Assembly: GCA_015680685.1 (NCBI GenBank)
Contig: MNCI01017913.1
Span: 828,490 to 892,489, forward strand
DNA length: 64,000 bases
DNA from: Gnetum montanum
Taxonomy: Eukaryota; Streptophyta; Gnetopsida; Gnetales; Gnetaceae
Reading direction: 5' to 3'
Within the stretch, counting starts at the first letter, position 1. Each line of letters begins with the position of its first letter. A program made the translations under genes and the position numbers. This document shows, in pieces, positions 1 to 9,768 of this stretch. Under the pieces are notes generated by a model, which was not told where the DNA came from, did no database searches, and saw only the letters and a program-made list of their open reading frames with translations.

Positions 1-1
1 G

Positions 2-1837
2 ATAGCTGACCAGTTAGTAACATCACCAATTAACAATCAAACAACCATCGAACCAGAGTTTCCTGACGAACATGTACATAGTTTAAGCCCTGTCTCGACA
101 GGCCCTGAAGCAACGTTGTACTTTGACGGCGCTTCAACCGATAGAGGTGGTAGTGCTGCCACTGTTATCACGCTATCGCCTGAGGATGTGCGTCTACACG
201 CTTATCGCTTGACCTTCCCCTGTACGAATAATGTGGCAAAGTACGAGGGACTCCTTAGGGGATTACTGAATGCCAGTGAACTCGACGTTCAACACCTGGC
301 GATTAGGGGCGATTCGATGCTTGTCATAAATTAGATCATAGGAGTCTACGCCTGCAAGGCTATACATTTGCAGGCCTACTGCGATAAGGCTAAAGATCTT
401 CTGAGACGATTTGCAACCATCGATGTCCAGCACATGCCCCGCACGGATAACACACTGGCCGACTCACTGGCTACACTGGCTCTGAATGTGCCCTCACATC
501 TGTTGGACACCTGCCCCACATTGATCACAGACTGCATAGATCCTATCATTCAGACGGCGCAAATCTCCTCTTTTCTCGAGGAAAGCACACCTGAATGGTA
601 CGACGCTATCAAAACTTACCTTTTACAGGGCGAGCTACCGTCTGCATTGACACGTGCACAGAAAGACACAATCCATAAGCAGGCTAGGCAATACGTCATC
701 ATCGGAGACAGCACTCTTTGTAGATGCTCCTTTGATGGCGTGCTGCTGACATGCGTCGACAAAAACCAAGCACAGCAGATAGTCGGCGAAGTTCACGAGG
801 GACTGTGCGATGGCCACGTAGCACCACGGGCTATGGCCCTAAAAATCCGTTGCTTAGGATACTACTGGCCACACATGGAAAAAGATTGCCTGGCGAAGGT
901 TAAAACCTGTGACACGTGTCAGCGTCACGCAAATCTTATACACGTGTCACCTACAGAATTACATACAACACAGATAACATGGCCATTTCAACGATGGGGA
1001 CTAGACATCATAGGCCCGATCACGCCGAAGTCCTCCGCAGGTCATAGCTTTATCATTACCGCTACTGAGTATTTTATGAAGTGGGTAGAGGCTGTTTCCC
1101 TGTGAAAGATTACATCTCAGGAGATTTGCCATTTTATCCTGGACAATATAGTAACCAGATTTGGTTTCCCGATGACTATCGTGACCGACAATGGGCCACA
1201 GTTCAGTAGCGCGGAAACCAAATCTTTCTATGATAACCTAGGCATTAGACAATATTTTTCCTCCCCCTATTACCCGCAAGCGAATGGTCAAGCTGAAGCA
1301 ACGAACAAAGTAATCATCAATTTGCTCAAGAAAATGCTCGACGGCAACAAAAGGCGGTGGCACGAATAGATCCTCTATGTGCTATGGGTGTATCGTACTA
1401 CGTGTAGGACAGCTACAGGTAGTACGCCCTATAGCCTGGTTTACGGGTCTGAAGTAGTGCTGCCCCTCGAGTTGCAAATTCCTTCTCTGAGAATGGTCCT
1501 TTCCAAGGTTAGAAATGAGGCTCAACACACCGAGTCTCGAATCGTAGATTTGGATTCAGTCGAAGAGAAGCGGATACAGGCTCTTGATACAATCGAAAGG
1601 TATCAGGACAAACATAGACAAAAGCATCTTCATAACCTTCAGCAACGCCCAATCAAGAAAGGAGATCTTGTGCTTAAGGCTGTGCGTGAACCAGTAGGCA
1701 AGTTCTCTGCAAACAGGGAAGGCCCTTTCTTGGTAGTGGACATGTACAACAACGGAGCATTCAAGTTAGCAGACGTTAACGGCAACGAACTAGCAAATCC
1801 TGTAAATCATGTGTATTTGATGCGGTATTACATGTAA
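2..1837 (+). pseudogene. pol 3' part: second RNase H, zinc-binding domain and integrase
   Basis: One reading frame runs from base 2 to a TAA at 1835-1837 with three in-frame stops (332, 1103, 1367). The first part is an RNase H domain beginning LYFDGAST, with the internal block GDSM and the late block NTLADSLATLAL. It follows the Tat pattern of a second RNase H next to integrase. An integrase zinc-binding domain follows (HEGLCDGH, then CDTCQ), then the catalytic core with GLDIIGP, TDNGPQF and the Glu within NGQAEATNK, so the DDE residues are visible. The C-terminus is a GDLVLK-type end without a chromodomain. Two of the stops lie where a C-to-T change would make them (TAG for CAG at 332, TGA for CGA at 1103). 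The domain order is clear; the copy cannot make full-length protein without readthrough. Confidence 0.93.
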
Positions 1838-1874
1838 CAGCATTGATGGTGTCAACAGCAGGTATGGCACTATA

Positions 1875-2240
1875 CGTCTGCTACGACGTTAAACTGGCAC
1901 TATTCGTCCACTACGACGTAAAACTGGCATTCTTTGCACGCGTTCGCCACGACGCTAAACTGGCATCTTTTGCATGCGTCCTCCACGACGCTAAACTGGC
2001 ACAGGTAAGTAGCCATCTGCTGAGACGTAAAAATAGCACAGACTTGTCCCTGGGTCATGACATGAAACTGACATCCACAGCACGGTCTACTGAGACCATA
2101 AATCAGACACTCCATCGTCCGCTACGACGTAAAACTAGCATTTCTCGGTCTGCCCGGACTTTAAACTAGGACCATGGTCTGCTGAGACTTTAAACCAGCA
2201 ATGACAGTCTACCAGGACTCAAAACTGGGACTTACAGACT
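1875..2240 (+). repeat. Degenerate tandem repeats of the 3' non-coding region
   Basis: About ten imperfect units of roughly 30-45 bp each carry a core like ACGACGTAAAACTGGCA, with spacers that vary in sequence and length. The array begins about 40 bp after the pol stop. Element 2 has the matching array in reverse complement at 48895-49432. Position and core are shared, so it is a family feature rather than local slippage. Function unknown. Confidence 0.8.
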
Positions 2241-2277
2241 GCTACCATGTAACTCAAGCGAGCGTGATCATCTCTGT

Positions 2278-2802
2278 ATGGCTACACGACAAACGAGGTG
2301 GGATACTGGGACAGCCCCAGCATCACCACCCCACTGGCATCCTACTGATTCCTTGGACGAGCTGAAAGGCATCTTACTAATCCCTTGGAGATGCCGTTGC
2401 TGCGCCCACTGCAGTGGTGGCACCTCTAAGAGTTTAGTCTCGCTAGCCGGAGCCCCGACGAAATCCTTGTCGACAACGACCTCGGGACCCTCTGCCGATC
2501 ATCGCTATCGGACGTTGGCTTCGCAAATTCATCTAGCTGGTTCCTTATCTAACTAGTTAGGTGTACTGTGTCTGATGCCTTTTGGCAAAGATATGCTGGG
2601 CCAATCGTCAGGATTGGCGGTTCCGCCCTCATGCTCTAGCTCCTTCTTCGTGGCCCAATCGCTCTATCTCACATCAAACGACGCTCCTTTCAACAATCTC
2701 GCCTCTTGTTCGCATGAGCACTGGTATCCTCTGTTTTCTTCTGTGGTTGCAGGTTACTTGCTTCGAGGATGTGGTTCAAAGGTGCGTTCATCTGAGTGGT
2801 GA
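2278..2802 (+). pseudogene. Possible extra ORF between pol and 3' LTR (one stop)
   Basis: A frame of about 174 codons starts ATGGCTACACG and ends SSEW-stop. It is broken once by TAG at 2554-2556, where the element 2 counterpart (48321-48845, minus) reads CAG. The two frames have the same length, start and end, and share blocks such as LKGILL, LASQIHLA and VAGYLLRGC. I recognise no domain, and Ser and Leu are frequent. Protein differences are about as common as base differences by eye, so coding constraint is not shown. It may be a real accessory ORF or a chance open frame in conserved non-coding sequence. Confidence 0.4.
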
Positions 2803-3337
2803 AGAACAACGGTGTTTTGGAATGGCTGCTCAGGTTTGCCCGACCACTTCGGGCTACACGCCTACGCCCCTCATAATCTTACCCTTAGTTCTTATTTCCT
2901 TTCATCCCCACCACCCGCTCCCCGTATGCAAACGCCACACACGCAAGCATCCATTTCCCACACTCACACTAGCAAAGATATCGCAAGAGTGATGTGCGAT
3001 GCTCCTTTTGCAAGCATTCCTGTTATCACCGGTGACAGAGAAATCTCAGGCAGATGCGTTACGCTCATCTGAAAGCATTCCTGTCAACCTAACTGTGCAT
3101 ACATTTCAGTGCATTCCACAAGCGTATTCTATACTCATACCATCCTAACTCGATTTACGTCTTCCCCGAACCTGTTTCCTACTATGTCATCCTACCTCCC
3201 ATCCCCTCTAGCTTCGCTCTTCCATGTTGGCAGGGCAACGCCTGAGTAGCCATGGATGGACGCTGTTCTTGCTTCTACCAATCCGGTGTTTCGTATTCTT
3301 TGTCGATGTCTTTCGAGTAAGTCCTCCAACTGTTAAC
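2803..3337. other. 3' non-coding region of element 1
   Basis: No convincing coding frame. It matches the corresponding 3' region of element 2 (47675-48320) in patches and leads into the polypurine tract. Confidence 0.6.
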
Positions 3338-3350
3338 AAAGAGGGGCCAT
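3338..3350 (+). other. Polypurine tract of element 1
   Basis: The sequence AAAGAGGGGCCAT lies immediately before the 3' LTR start TGAAACATCG. The same string precedes the 3' LTR of element 2 on the minus strand. This is the expected site of plus-strand DNA priming. Confidence 0.85.
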
Positions 3351-4803
3351 TGAAACATCGTGAAAAATTTGCGAGTCGGCCTCAGGCAAAGATTCGCAAT
3401 TCAAGCAAGGGCGCAGGTCAGAATTCCAGAAAGGAGACTAAGACAGAGCAGCACCAAGAGGCGCATAGCATCGAGTCCTCGACTCCTTGTGCAGATTCCT
3501 AATCTTTCTATGCTTTTTTCTGTTTATGCTACATCACGTAACGTAGCTTAATGACGCTTAGCGTGACTTTTCTTAAACACAGTCTGGCATCAGAAGGATA
3601 GTTGCTTCGGCATAGGGAGAAGCTTAAGCAGTGTGATATGCGACTTCTTGTGTATTTTGCTAAGTCTTTTGATCAAGGCCAGGTTTACGCTCTGTTACGC
3701 ATGGCAGCGTAATGAGCTCCAGAATAAGCAAAGTCTAAGAAAGTGCGATTGCTCATCATACGCTCATCACGCAATAGAGCGTATTACAGCGTATTGCGTC
3801 GCCGAGCTAAACATCGCTTACGCTTCACTACGCACGGTTGCGTACGCGAGCGTAAAATAACGTGAATCCATGGTTTCCATGATACATTACGCTCATAGAC
3901 ACAACACAACGTGAATGAGTGTAATCTAACCCAAAGGCAGTTGAAACATGTCAAACGCACATCTGTTCTTCACACGCACAATACGCGAATGAGCGTATTG
4001 TGCGTAGTCATGGAGTTTGACGCAAAAATGGTCAAATCAACAGTACCTGAAACACTCGGGATACACGTCATCAGGGTTGTGCCTTGTCCACAGAGCGTCA
4101 CAACCTATAAATACCCCAGTTGGCAAAGATACAGGGGTTGGAAAATCAAAGAGGCAAAGGCAATTTTCTGAGCACTGGAGCACTTATCACTTTTGGAGCA
4201 GAGATACAGAGAGCAGCGCTTCGGCAATTGTTGACAGTGCTACCTTACAGCAGAAATAGAGCACAGTTCGCTTTGAGCACTGGTGACAGGAGTAATCGTG
4301 CTGCTAGGGAAAACTCTATCGGTCAAAAACAGTTGATCGGTAGACCTCGAAGCTTGAACTTCCTTGCATCCCGGCTTTGGCCCATGAGGTAGATCGGATT
4401 CCTGCCCGGACATTTTTCTTGTTGTTTTGTGCTTACCTTACATTGAGAAATCGAGGTCTCCCCAATGTAATTTCTCATACAAAATATACATTTTTCCAAG
4501 TCAAGGCAAAGATCTTGAAACTACGTGTGGTCCTTATGCTAGCCTTCTCTTATCGTGTTCAGCATTATTGTCGTTGCAATTCATTTACGTCATTTTTCCT
4601 TGTTTTGCGATTTCTCGAATCAGATCGTTCCACGAGACATCCATCGGTTTACTGATTAGTAAGTCCCTGACTGATCGACAAGACCATTCAGGGCGCCACG
4701 GATTCGTTTTTCCAGCATAGCCCTCGCACGGATCCGTGGTTAAAACTATGTACGCGGAATTTCATTTGGTATTTTCCAGCTACCGACGTTTTCCGTCGTT
4801 ACA
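3351..4803 (+). repeat. 3' LTR of element 1
   Basis: It begins TGAAACATCG and ends GTCGTTACA (1453 bp), collinear with the two 1464-bp LTRs of element 2. The U3 part (about 3530-4020) is packed with short TTACGC/GCGTAA motifs in both orientations, followed by a TATA box at 4105. The right flank begins GTTTA; the left target-site copy is outside the window. Confidence 0.9.
4105..4113 (+). promoter_or_regulatory. TATA box of element 1 LTR
   Basis: CTATAAATA lies downstream of the U3 motif array. The same box occurs at the matching place in both LTRs of element 2 (46964-46972 and 62942-62950, minus). It would place the RNA start about 30 bp downstream. Confidence 0.7.
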
Positions 4804-5113
4804 GTTTACATTGATTTTTATAGTCATTTTACATAGTTTATATCATTTTCATTACCTTTAAAATATGATCTTGGAGTAGATCTTGTATTCTTGTCAGTTG
4901 GTGTTACATTTTCATATCAAATCTTCATTTCATTATATGATCATTAACAAATTTATTGACTAAGTAAGTCTTTGTCTGATCAACAAGACTGTTCAAGGCA
5001 CCTTGGATTCGTTTTCTCTAGCACGGCCCTTGCATGAATCTGGGGTTGAAACTATGTACACGGAAATCTTCTTGGTTTTTCTAGCAACTGACGTTTTCCA
5101 TTGTTACACTACC
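4804..5113 (+). repeat. Remnant of a diverged LTR interrupted by element 1
   Basis: From about 4960 to 5113 the sequence follows the last 150 bp of the element 1 LTR in order: GACTAAGTAAGTC, ACAAGACTGTTCA, GATTCGTTTTCTC, GCACGGCCC, AACTATGTACAC, and a terminal TTACA. The part before 4960 is more doubtful. This is an older family member that served as target for element 1. No primer-binding site follows 5113, so it may be a 3' or solo LTR, or a 5' LTR whose following sequence was deleted. Confidence 0.7.
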
Positions 5114-5894
5114 TCATCCCATTTAAGGATAAGTGTCTCCTCCACATGTCCTGAAATGATCATGGAAATAGTATATTTTGGGACAAGGTCTACAACATAA
5201 CATGGATAGCTAGTTAGCCTTTAAGCTTAAACACATCACATAAAAATAAAAAGAATAGTATAGAACAAGCATAGCCAAAATTTTTAGTTAAACTCATAAC
5301 TACATAGCCAAAACCAATTGAATGATTAAGGCCTATGAAATTGAAAAATAGCACAACTAGAGAATGTTCATACCAATAAAAAAAAAATTAAAATATGAAT
5401 ATTTTTAAGTTTCTTACTTGGATGAAGCAACATTAAGACCTTGAAGGCCATAGGTGCATGAAAACCTAAATCTAGAAGACCACACCAAACATGAGCAATC
5501 CTATTGGCCACACACCTACGGTAGGCTTGAGAGTAGCATGATGTATATTTGTCAAAATCATATTTTAGTTATTCCAACACCATAAGCCTCATGGATGTAC
5601 CTTGAGAGAAAACCTCCAAGGTAGTATGTGCCAAGGATAAGACTTGATCAAGAGATCACTCTTGATCAATCCATCATCATCTACCCTATACTTGTAGCAT
5701 GTAAATCAAAATAATTATAACCAAGTAGCCTAATAAAAATAAAGATGAACAAAACTTAGGATAGTACTTATGGTTATAGGGAATAGAAAGTGCCTAGAGG
5801 ATTTTGGAGTAAAGTGTGCACACAATGACCTATCATTAACATGTTGTTGGCACTGTACTGAACAAACTCTCATATATCCCAAATTTGGAATAAA
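5114..5894. other. AT-rich sequence, no assignable gene
   Basis: No open frame of note. It lies 3' of the antisense FCP1-like fragment on the minus strand and may hold further decayed exons of that gene. A candidate donor (reverse complement, GTAAGAAAC near 5413) is visible, but I could not align exons to the element 2 gene. Confidence 0.4.
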
Positions 5895-6215
5895 TTATGT
5901 GTTGAGAGTGTACATGCCATCATAACGGTCAACTTCCACATGAGCGTTAGGATCATCCATAGTAATTTTGGTGATGAGACTAGTGAACCAAGGTAGCAAA
6001 GTCTCTACAATAACAAGTATAGTATCCAAGGCCAAGTGTGACCACAAAATCACACTAAAGTGAGCAAGCAAGAAGTCCAAGAGCTCTTTGGTCCTAGGCC
6101 TAAACCAAAGAGAGTCTTGATCTAGGACCATATTAGGAGGCAAACTATAGGATCTTGGGGTGCTAATCCAACATAGGATCCCAACTAGCTCAACAACTAC
6201 TAAGATGGGTTTCAA
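5895..6215 (-). pseudogene. Antisense FCP1/HAD-like fragment of element 6
   Basis: A 106-codon frame begins MKPILVVVELVGILCW. It contains WFRPRTKELLDFLL and then HFSVILWSHL. The order (hydrophobic strand with a degenerate DxDG-like site, an RP..LDFLL helix, a strand ending in VWS) is that of FCP1/NLI-interacting HAD phosphatases. The first acidic residue is Glu and the second is lost, so catalysis is unlikely. The frame aligns with the first recognisable exon of the antisense gene in element 2 (53834-54279), which begins MVKPVLIVLDIVGVLC. As there, it is antisense to, and upstream of, an RT frame (9769-13087). The FCP1 assignment rests on pattern only; homology to the element 2 exon is firmer. 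Confidence 0.6.
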
Positions 6216-9200
6216 GAAGGCCTTGCATAATCAAAAATAACAATTACAATACTATATGAGCTTGAATAGAATTCAACAATTGTTAAACAAAAATGAAAAG
6301 AATAATATAAATTTTCTCACATAAATTCCAACAACTAAATCTACAAGTGACAACCATTAAAACATAAAACAAAATTTAGCTAGAAACTAAATAAGAAACA
6401 AGTGGCCTAGTAACATTGATGGCAATCTCATGGTAGAAATATGCATAACATTACAAGAGTTTTATGCCAAAAATATTAAAACTATGAGAATGAACCTATA
6501 TCAAATCTTAACCCATAATCAACAATGTAGTAATAGCTATAAAAATCCCAAATTGAATTCAATGAAATTTTAACTAGAAATCCTAGTTTACAATGAAACA
6601 GTTATAGTAAAAATTGTAGGAAAGAAAAATAGAAAATTTCAAAAAAAAAATTCAAGAAGCTATTAAAAGCTAGTATACAACATGTAGATAACTATTAGAA
6701 GCTCAAAAATGAATAATAAAACTTAAAAAATATACTGACACTTCCTCTATAGTCTAGGAGGCTTGCAATTGTATAAGGTAGCTCACACAAACAAAAAAAA
6801 TGATAATATTTGACCAAAAAAATTTTCTAAGTCTAAGGAAGTGTAAATACATAAAAAAAAAAATCCTATCCAAAAGTAGCAATAATAACAAGAGAAAAAT
6901 TTTAAAAGCAACCTAGAATCACTTTGAATTTTTTTCCCAAAAAACCTAGTTTGTAATGAAATAGATGTAGTGAAACCTTTGGGAACATTGTGAAAAAATT
7001 CCAAAAAATTCTAGACCTAGTGTAAAACCCTTTTGTGCTATTTCAAAAAATCCCAAGAGGCTAGGATGTTCCTAAAAAGTTATTGAAATATATCAACATT
7101 GTTAGTCTTTGAAGAACAAAATCAGTAAAAACTAAAAAAATCACTATGTGTTGGTCAATGGAAAAAATCATAAAAAATTAACCATAGATCCAAACATAGT
7201 TATTGAACCATTAATATGACTATTAAAACCTATAAAAAAAATACTATGACCTTAAATTTTAAAATTATCTTTGAAATTCTTATAAAGAAATTGCAAACAT
7301 TAACCACTTTTTGACTAGAAACTTGCAAAAATGCATAGTATGGGCTAAATAAAAAATTGAAAATTTTATGTGGGAAGGCCCTAAGGCCAAAATAACAATG
7401 TGGGCACACTAGTAAAACATAGAAACAACATTCAAATCATGTAAAGGCAAATTTTTCATAACAAACATGACTTAGACATTGTAAAACACCTACATACTTG
7501 GCCAAAAATTGATAAAAAAATGGTTAAGAAAGTGTACTTGGAAATCATACTAGATGAGCCTTCACTTATGGATGGCATAGGTAGGTGAGAAATCCCTCTA
7601 GCAACAATATTTTCCTCCTCTATGGCTACGTTCTTGCTTGTTCCTCCTTGTCTCTCGAACATGTTGGATAGATAGGCACCAAGTCCTTCATTTCCTTTCC
7701 ACCTCCCCACAACTATGCTACCTCTATGATGGAGTGTAGGAACTATATGCTATGGATTGATGGGATATATGCCAAGAATAGTTAAGAAGCCTCAATAGTA
7801 AGCACTCCCTACAAGAATTGTGTTAGGAAGAATGATTTGGATAACGTTTGCAAAGAAAAAGCCTTCCTATACTTATGTGCTAGTGCCATATCCTCCATGC
7901 TTACAACTCCCACATAACATCTAGTGGACTCCATGTTCACATATGAAAAGTAAAAACTACATTGGGTTTGTGGGAATTTTAATGCCAAATAACCATTTAA
8001 ACTTGGGTGGGTTCCACTAGTCACCTCGCAACTAAACCAATAAAATCCCCAATGTAATGGGATTTACAACTTCCAACAAAAGATACATTGAGATTAATTC
8101 TCAAATAAGCCTTGGAATGGGTTTTAAGAACCCACCATAACCAAGACACATCTCCTAGCTACCCATCCTTAGCATGTTAAAGACATTGAAACCTTGTTCA
8201 AAACTAGAAACCAAGTATTACCACCGCAGTATTCCAAGAACCAAAAATGAAAAAAAGCACACCCAAAATTAGATATTCTTGAAATACTATGCTAGCCACA
8301 GGCAAAGATATGCTGGCCAATGTAGTTTTACAAGGGATGGAAATATTCCACACTAGCAAGACCTCCCAACTAATCTCAAAATTACCACAGCAATACCCAA
8401 ACCCTTGTCAGAGCCTCCAGCAGCTCTGGAACCTTCTAAAACCTATTAAAAAAATGCTAAAACCCATAATTTTTGAGAAAGCATGTTGGAAGAGGTCAAA
8501 AATACACTAGCTAGTGTAGCTTTCTAAAGATTGACCCCAAGATGAACTAATAAAGCATAAAAAAATCTTCAAAATTGCAAACCCTCTCCTCCACACATTA
8601 TTGGAGTCCCTGTTGATCTCAAAAAGCCAAATAATAAGCCAAAGGCAAGTTAAAACTCATGAAAACCTAAAAGATAGACTAGAAGAGGTCAATCCTATGC
8701 TAGCTGATGTAGTTTTTCTAAGAAAACCTTATAATAAGTCATCAACTAGCCAAATTGACCTTTGAATGCATTTGTCTAGTTCCAAAACCTTGCCAAAGCC
8801 TCTGAGAGCCACCAAACCTTGAAAAATGAGTTAAAAATGATCCAATTAGTTAATTTCTTTAAAAATATGCTAGAAGAACCCAAAAATATGTTTCTTGGCA
8901 TATCTTTGGGAAGAAGTAGCAAAATGAAGGTTTCAATGATCTTCAAAATTGACAATTTTGGGCTGCAACCATAGCCATAGGCACAACAGCCTTGGAAGCC
9001 AAAAAACTTAGTTGATTGATCATCCAAACTATCAAAAAACAAAAATTTCATAAAAATTACACTGGAAGTAATAACAAATACACTAGAAACCATATTTTTA
9101 ATTTCAAAGGTAGCTTTAGTAGCCTCACCACATTCCGAATTGCTTGAAACTTGATTGAAGAAGCCTAGAAGCCTAGAACCTTAAACTAGCTATCATTTGA

Positions 9201-9758
9201 CCTTGTTTTGGACATGAAAAGACAAAATTTATCAAAGAAACGTTGGAATTAGGAAAAAATATATTTGACAGTGTATTTTTGAGGTTTGGGTTTCCAAACT
9301 ACACTTTCATGGACTTATTTTAGCCTCCAGATGACCATTTGATAGCCCTAAGATCCCTACGTTGCCCTAGGAGGTTGCTAGAACAAAAATTTCAATCCTG
9401 AAACATCATAAATCATTTTTTCTACAAAACCATGCTAGAACTAGAGAAACATATACTATCCATCATAGGTTCTAGCTTTGAGCAACATTTGCCGCCTTTA
9501 GGGTATCAAATCGACATCAAATTTCACTAATTTCCACTCCCAATTCACTTCACTATCAGTTTTGGCCATTAGAACCCTAACACTAGTCCTAATGAACCTT
9601 GGAAATCATATTTTTCCAAGAAATAAGTTGGAGTTTTCCAAAAATACACTAATATAATGTGTTTTGGTTCATCAATGCATTATTATTAGAGTAGTTTACA
9701 TTGTTTTGACATTATTTTCTCATTTTATTACATAAGTGCTTCTTAATGTTCTTATGGT
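6216..9758. other. A-rich decayed interval before RT of element 6
   Basis: This stretch corresponds in position to the protease-RT interval of element 2. It is A- and T-rich with many short frames, and I cannot support a gene. Two minus-strand frames (7456-7710 and 7809-8024) lie upstream of the FCP1-like fragment on its strand and could be remains of 5' exons, but I see no clear match. Confidence 0.5.
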
Positions 9759-9768
9759 TTTTGTGCAG
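9759..9768 (+). other. Probable splice acceptor before RT of element 6
   Basis: A pyrimidine-rich stretch ends TTTTTGTGCAG just before the first pol codons (GATTGGAGTATGGAT). Element 2 has TTTTGCAG followed by GAC at the same place. The Ogre/Tat family is known to splice an intron between protease and RT. Confidence 0.55.

Larger units (their letters stand above)
1..4803 (+). mobile_element. Element 1: 3' part of a Tat-like Ty3/gypsy retrotransposon
   Basis: The element is cut by the left window edge. In order it shows the end of a pol reading frame (second RNase H, integrase), a non-coding 3' region with degenerate repeats and a possible extra ORF, a polypurine tract, and a 3' LTR ending in TTACA. 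Its pol, 3' region, polypurine tract and LTR all match element 2 (46198-63639, opposite strand) by eye, so both belong to one family. The 3' LTR end abuts the LTR remnant of a more diverged relative, which indicates insertion into that LTR. The 5' half, 5' LTR and any antisense gene would lie outside the window. Confidence 0.9.

Noticed and set aside
7456-8024. Two minus-strand ORFs as host genes
   Set aside because: They are short, without recognised domains, in decayed A-rich sequence. They may be remains of antisense exons but could not be aligned to element 2.
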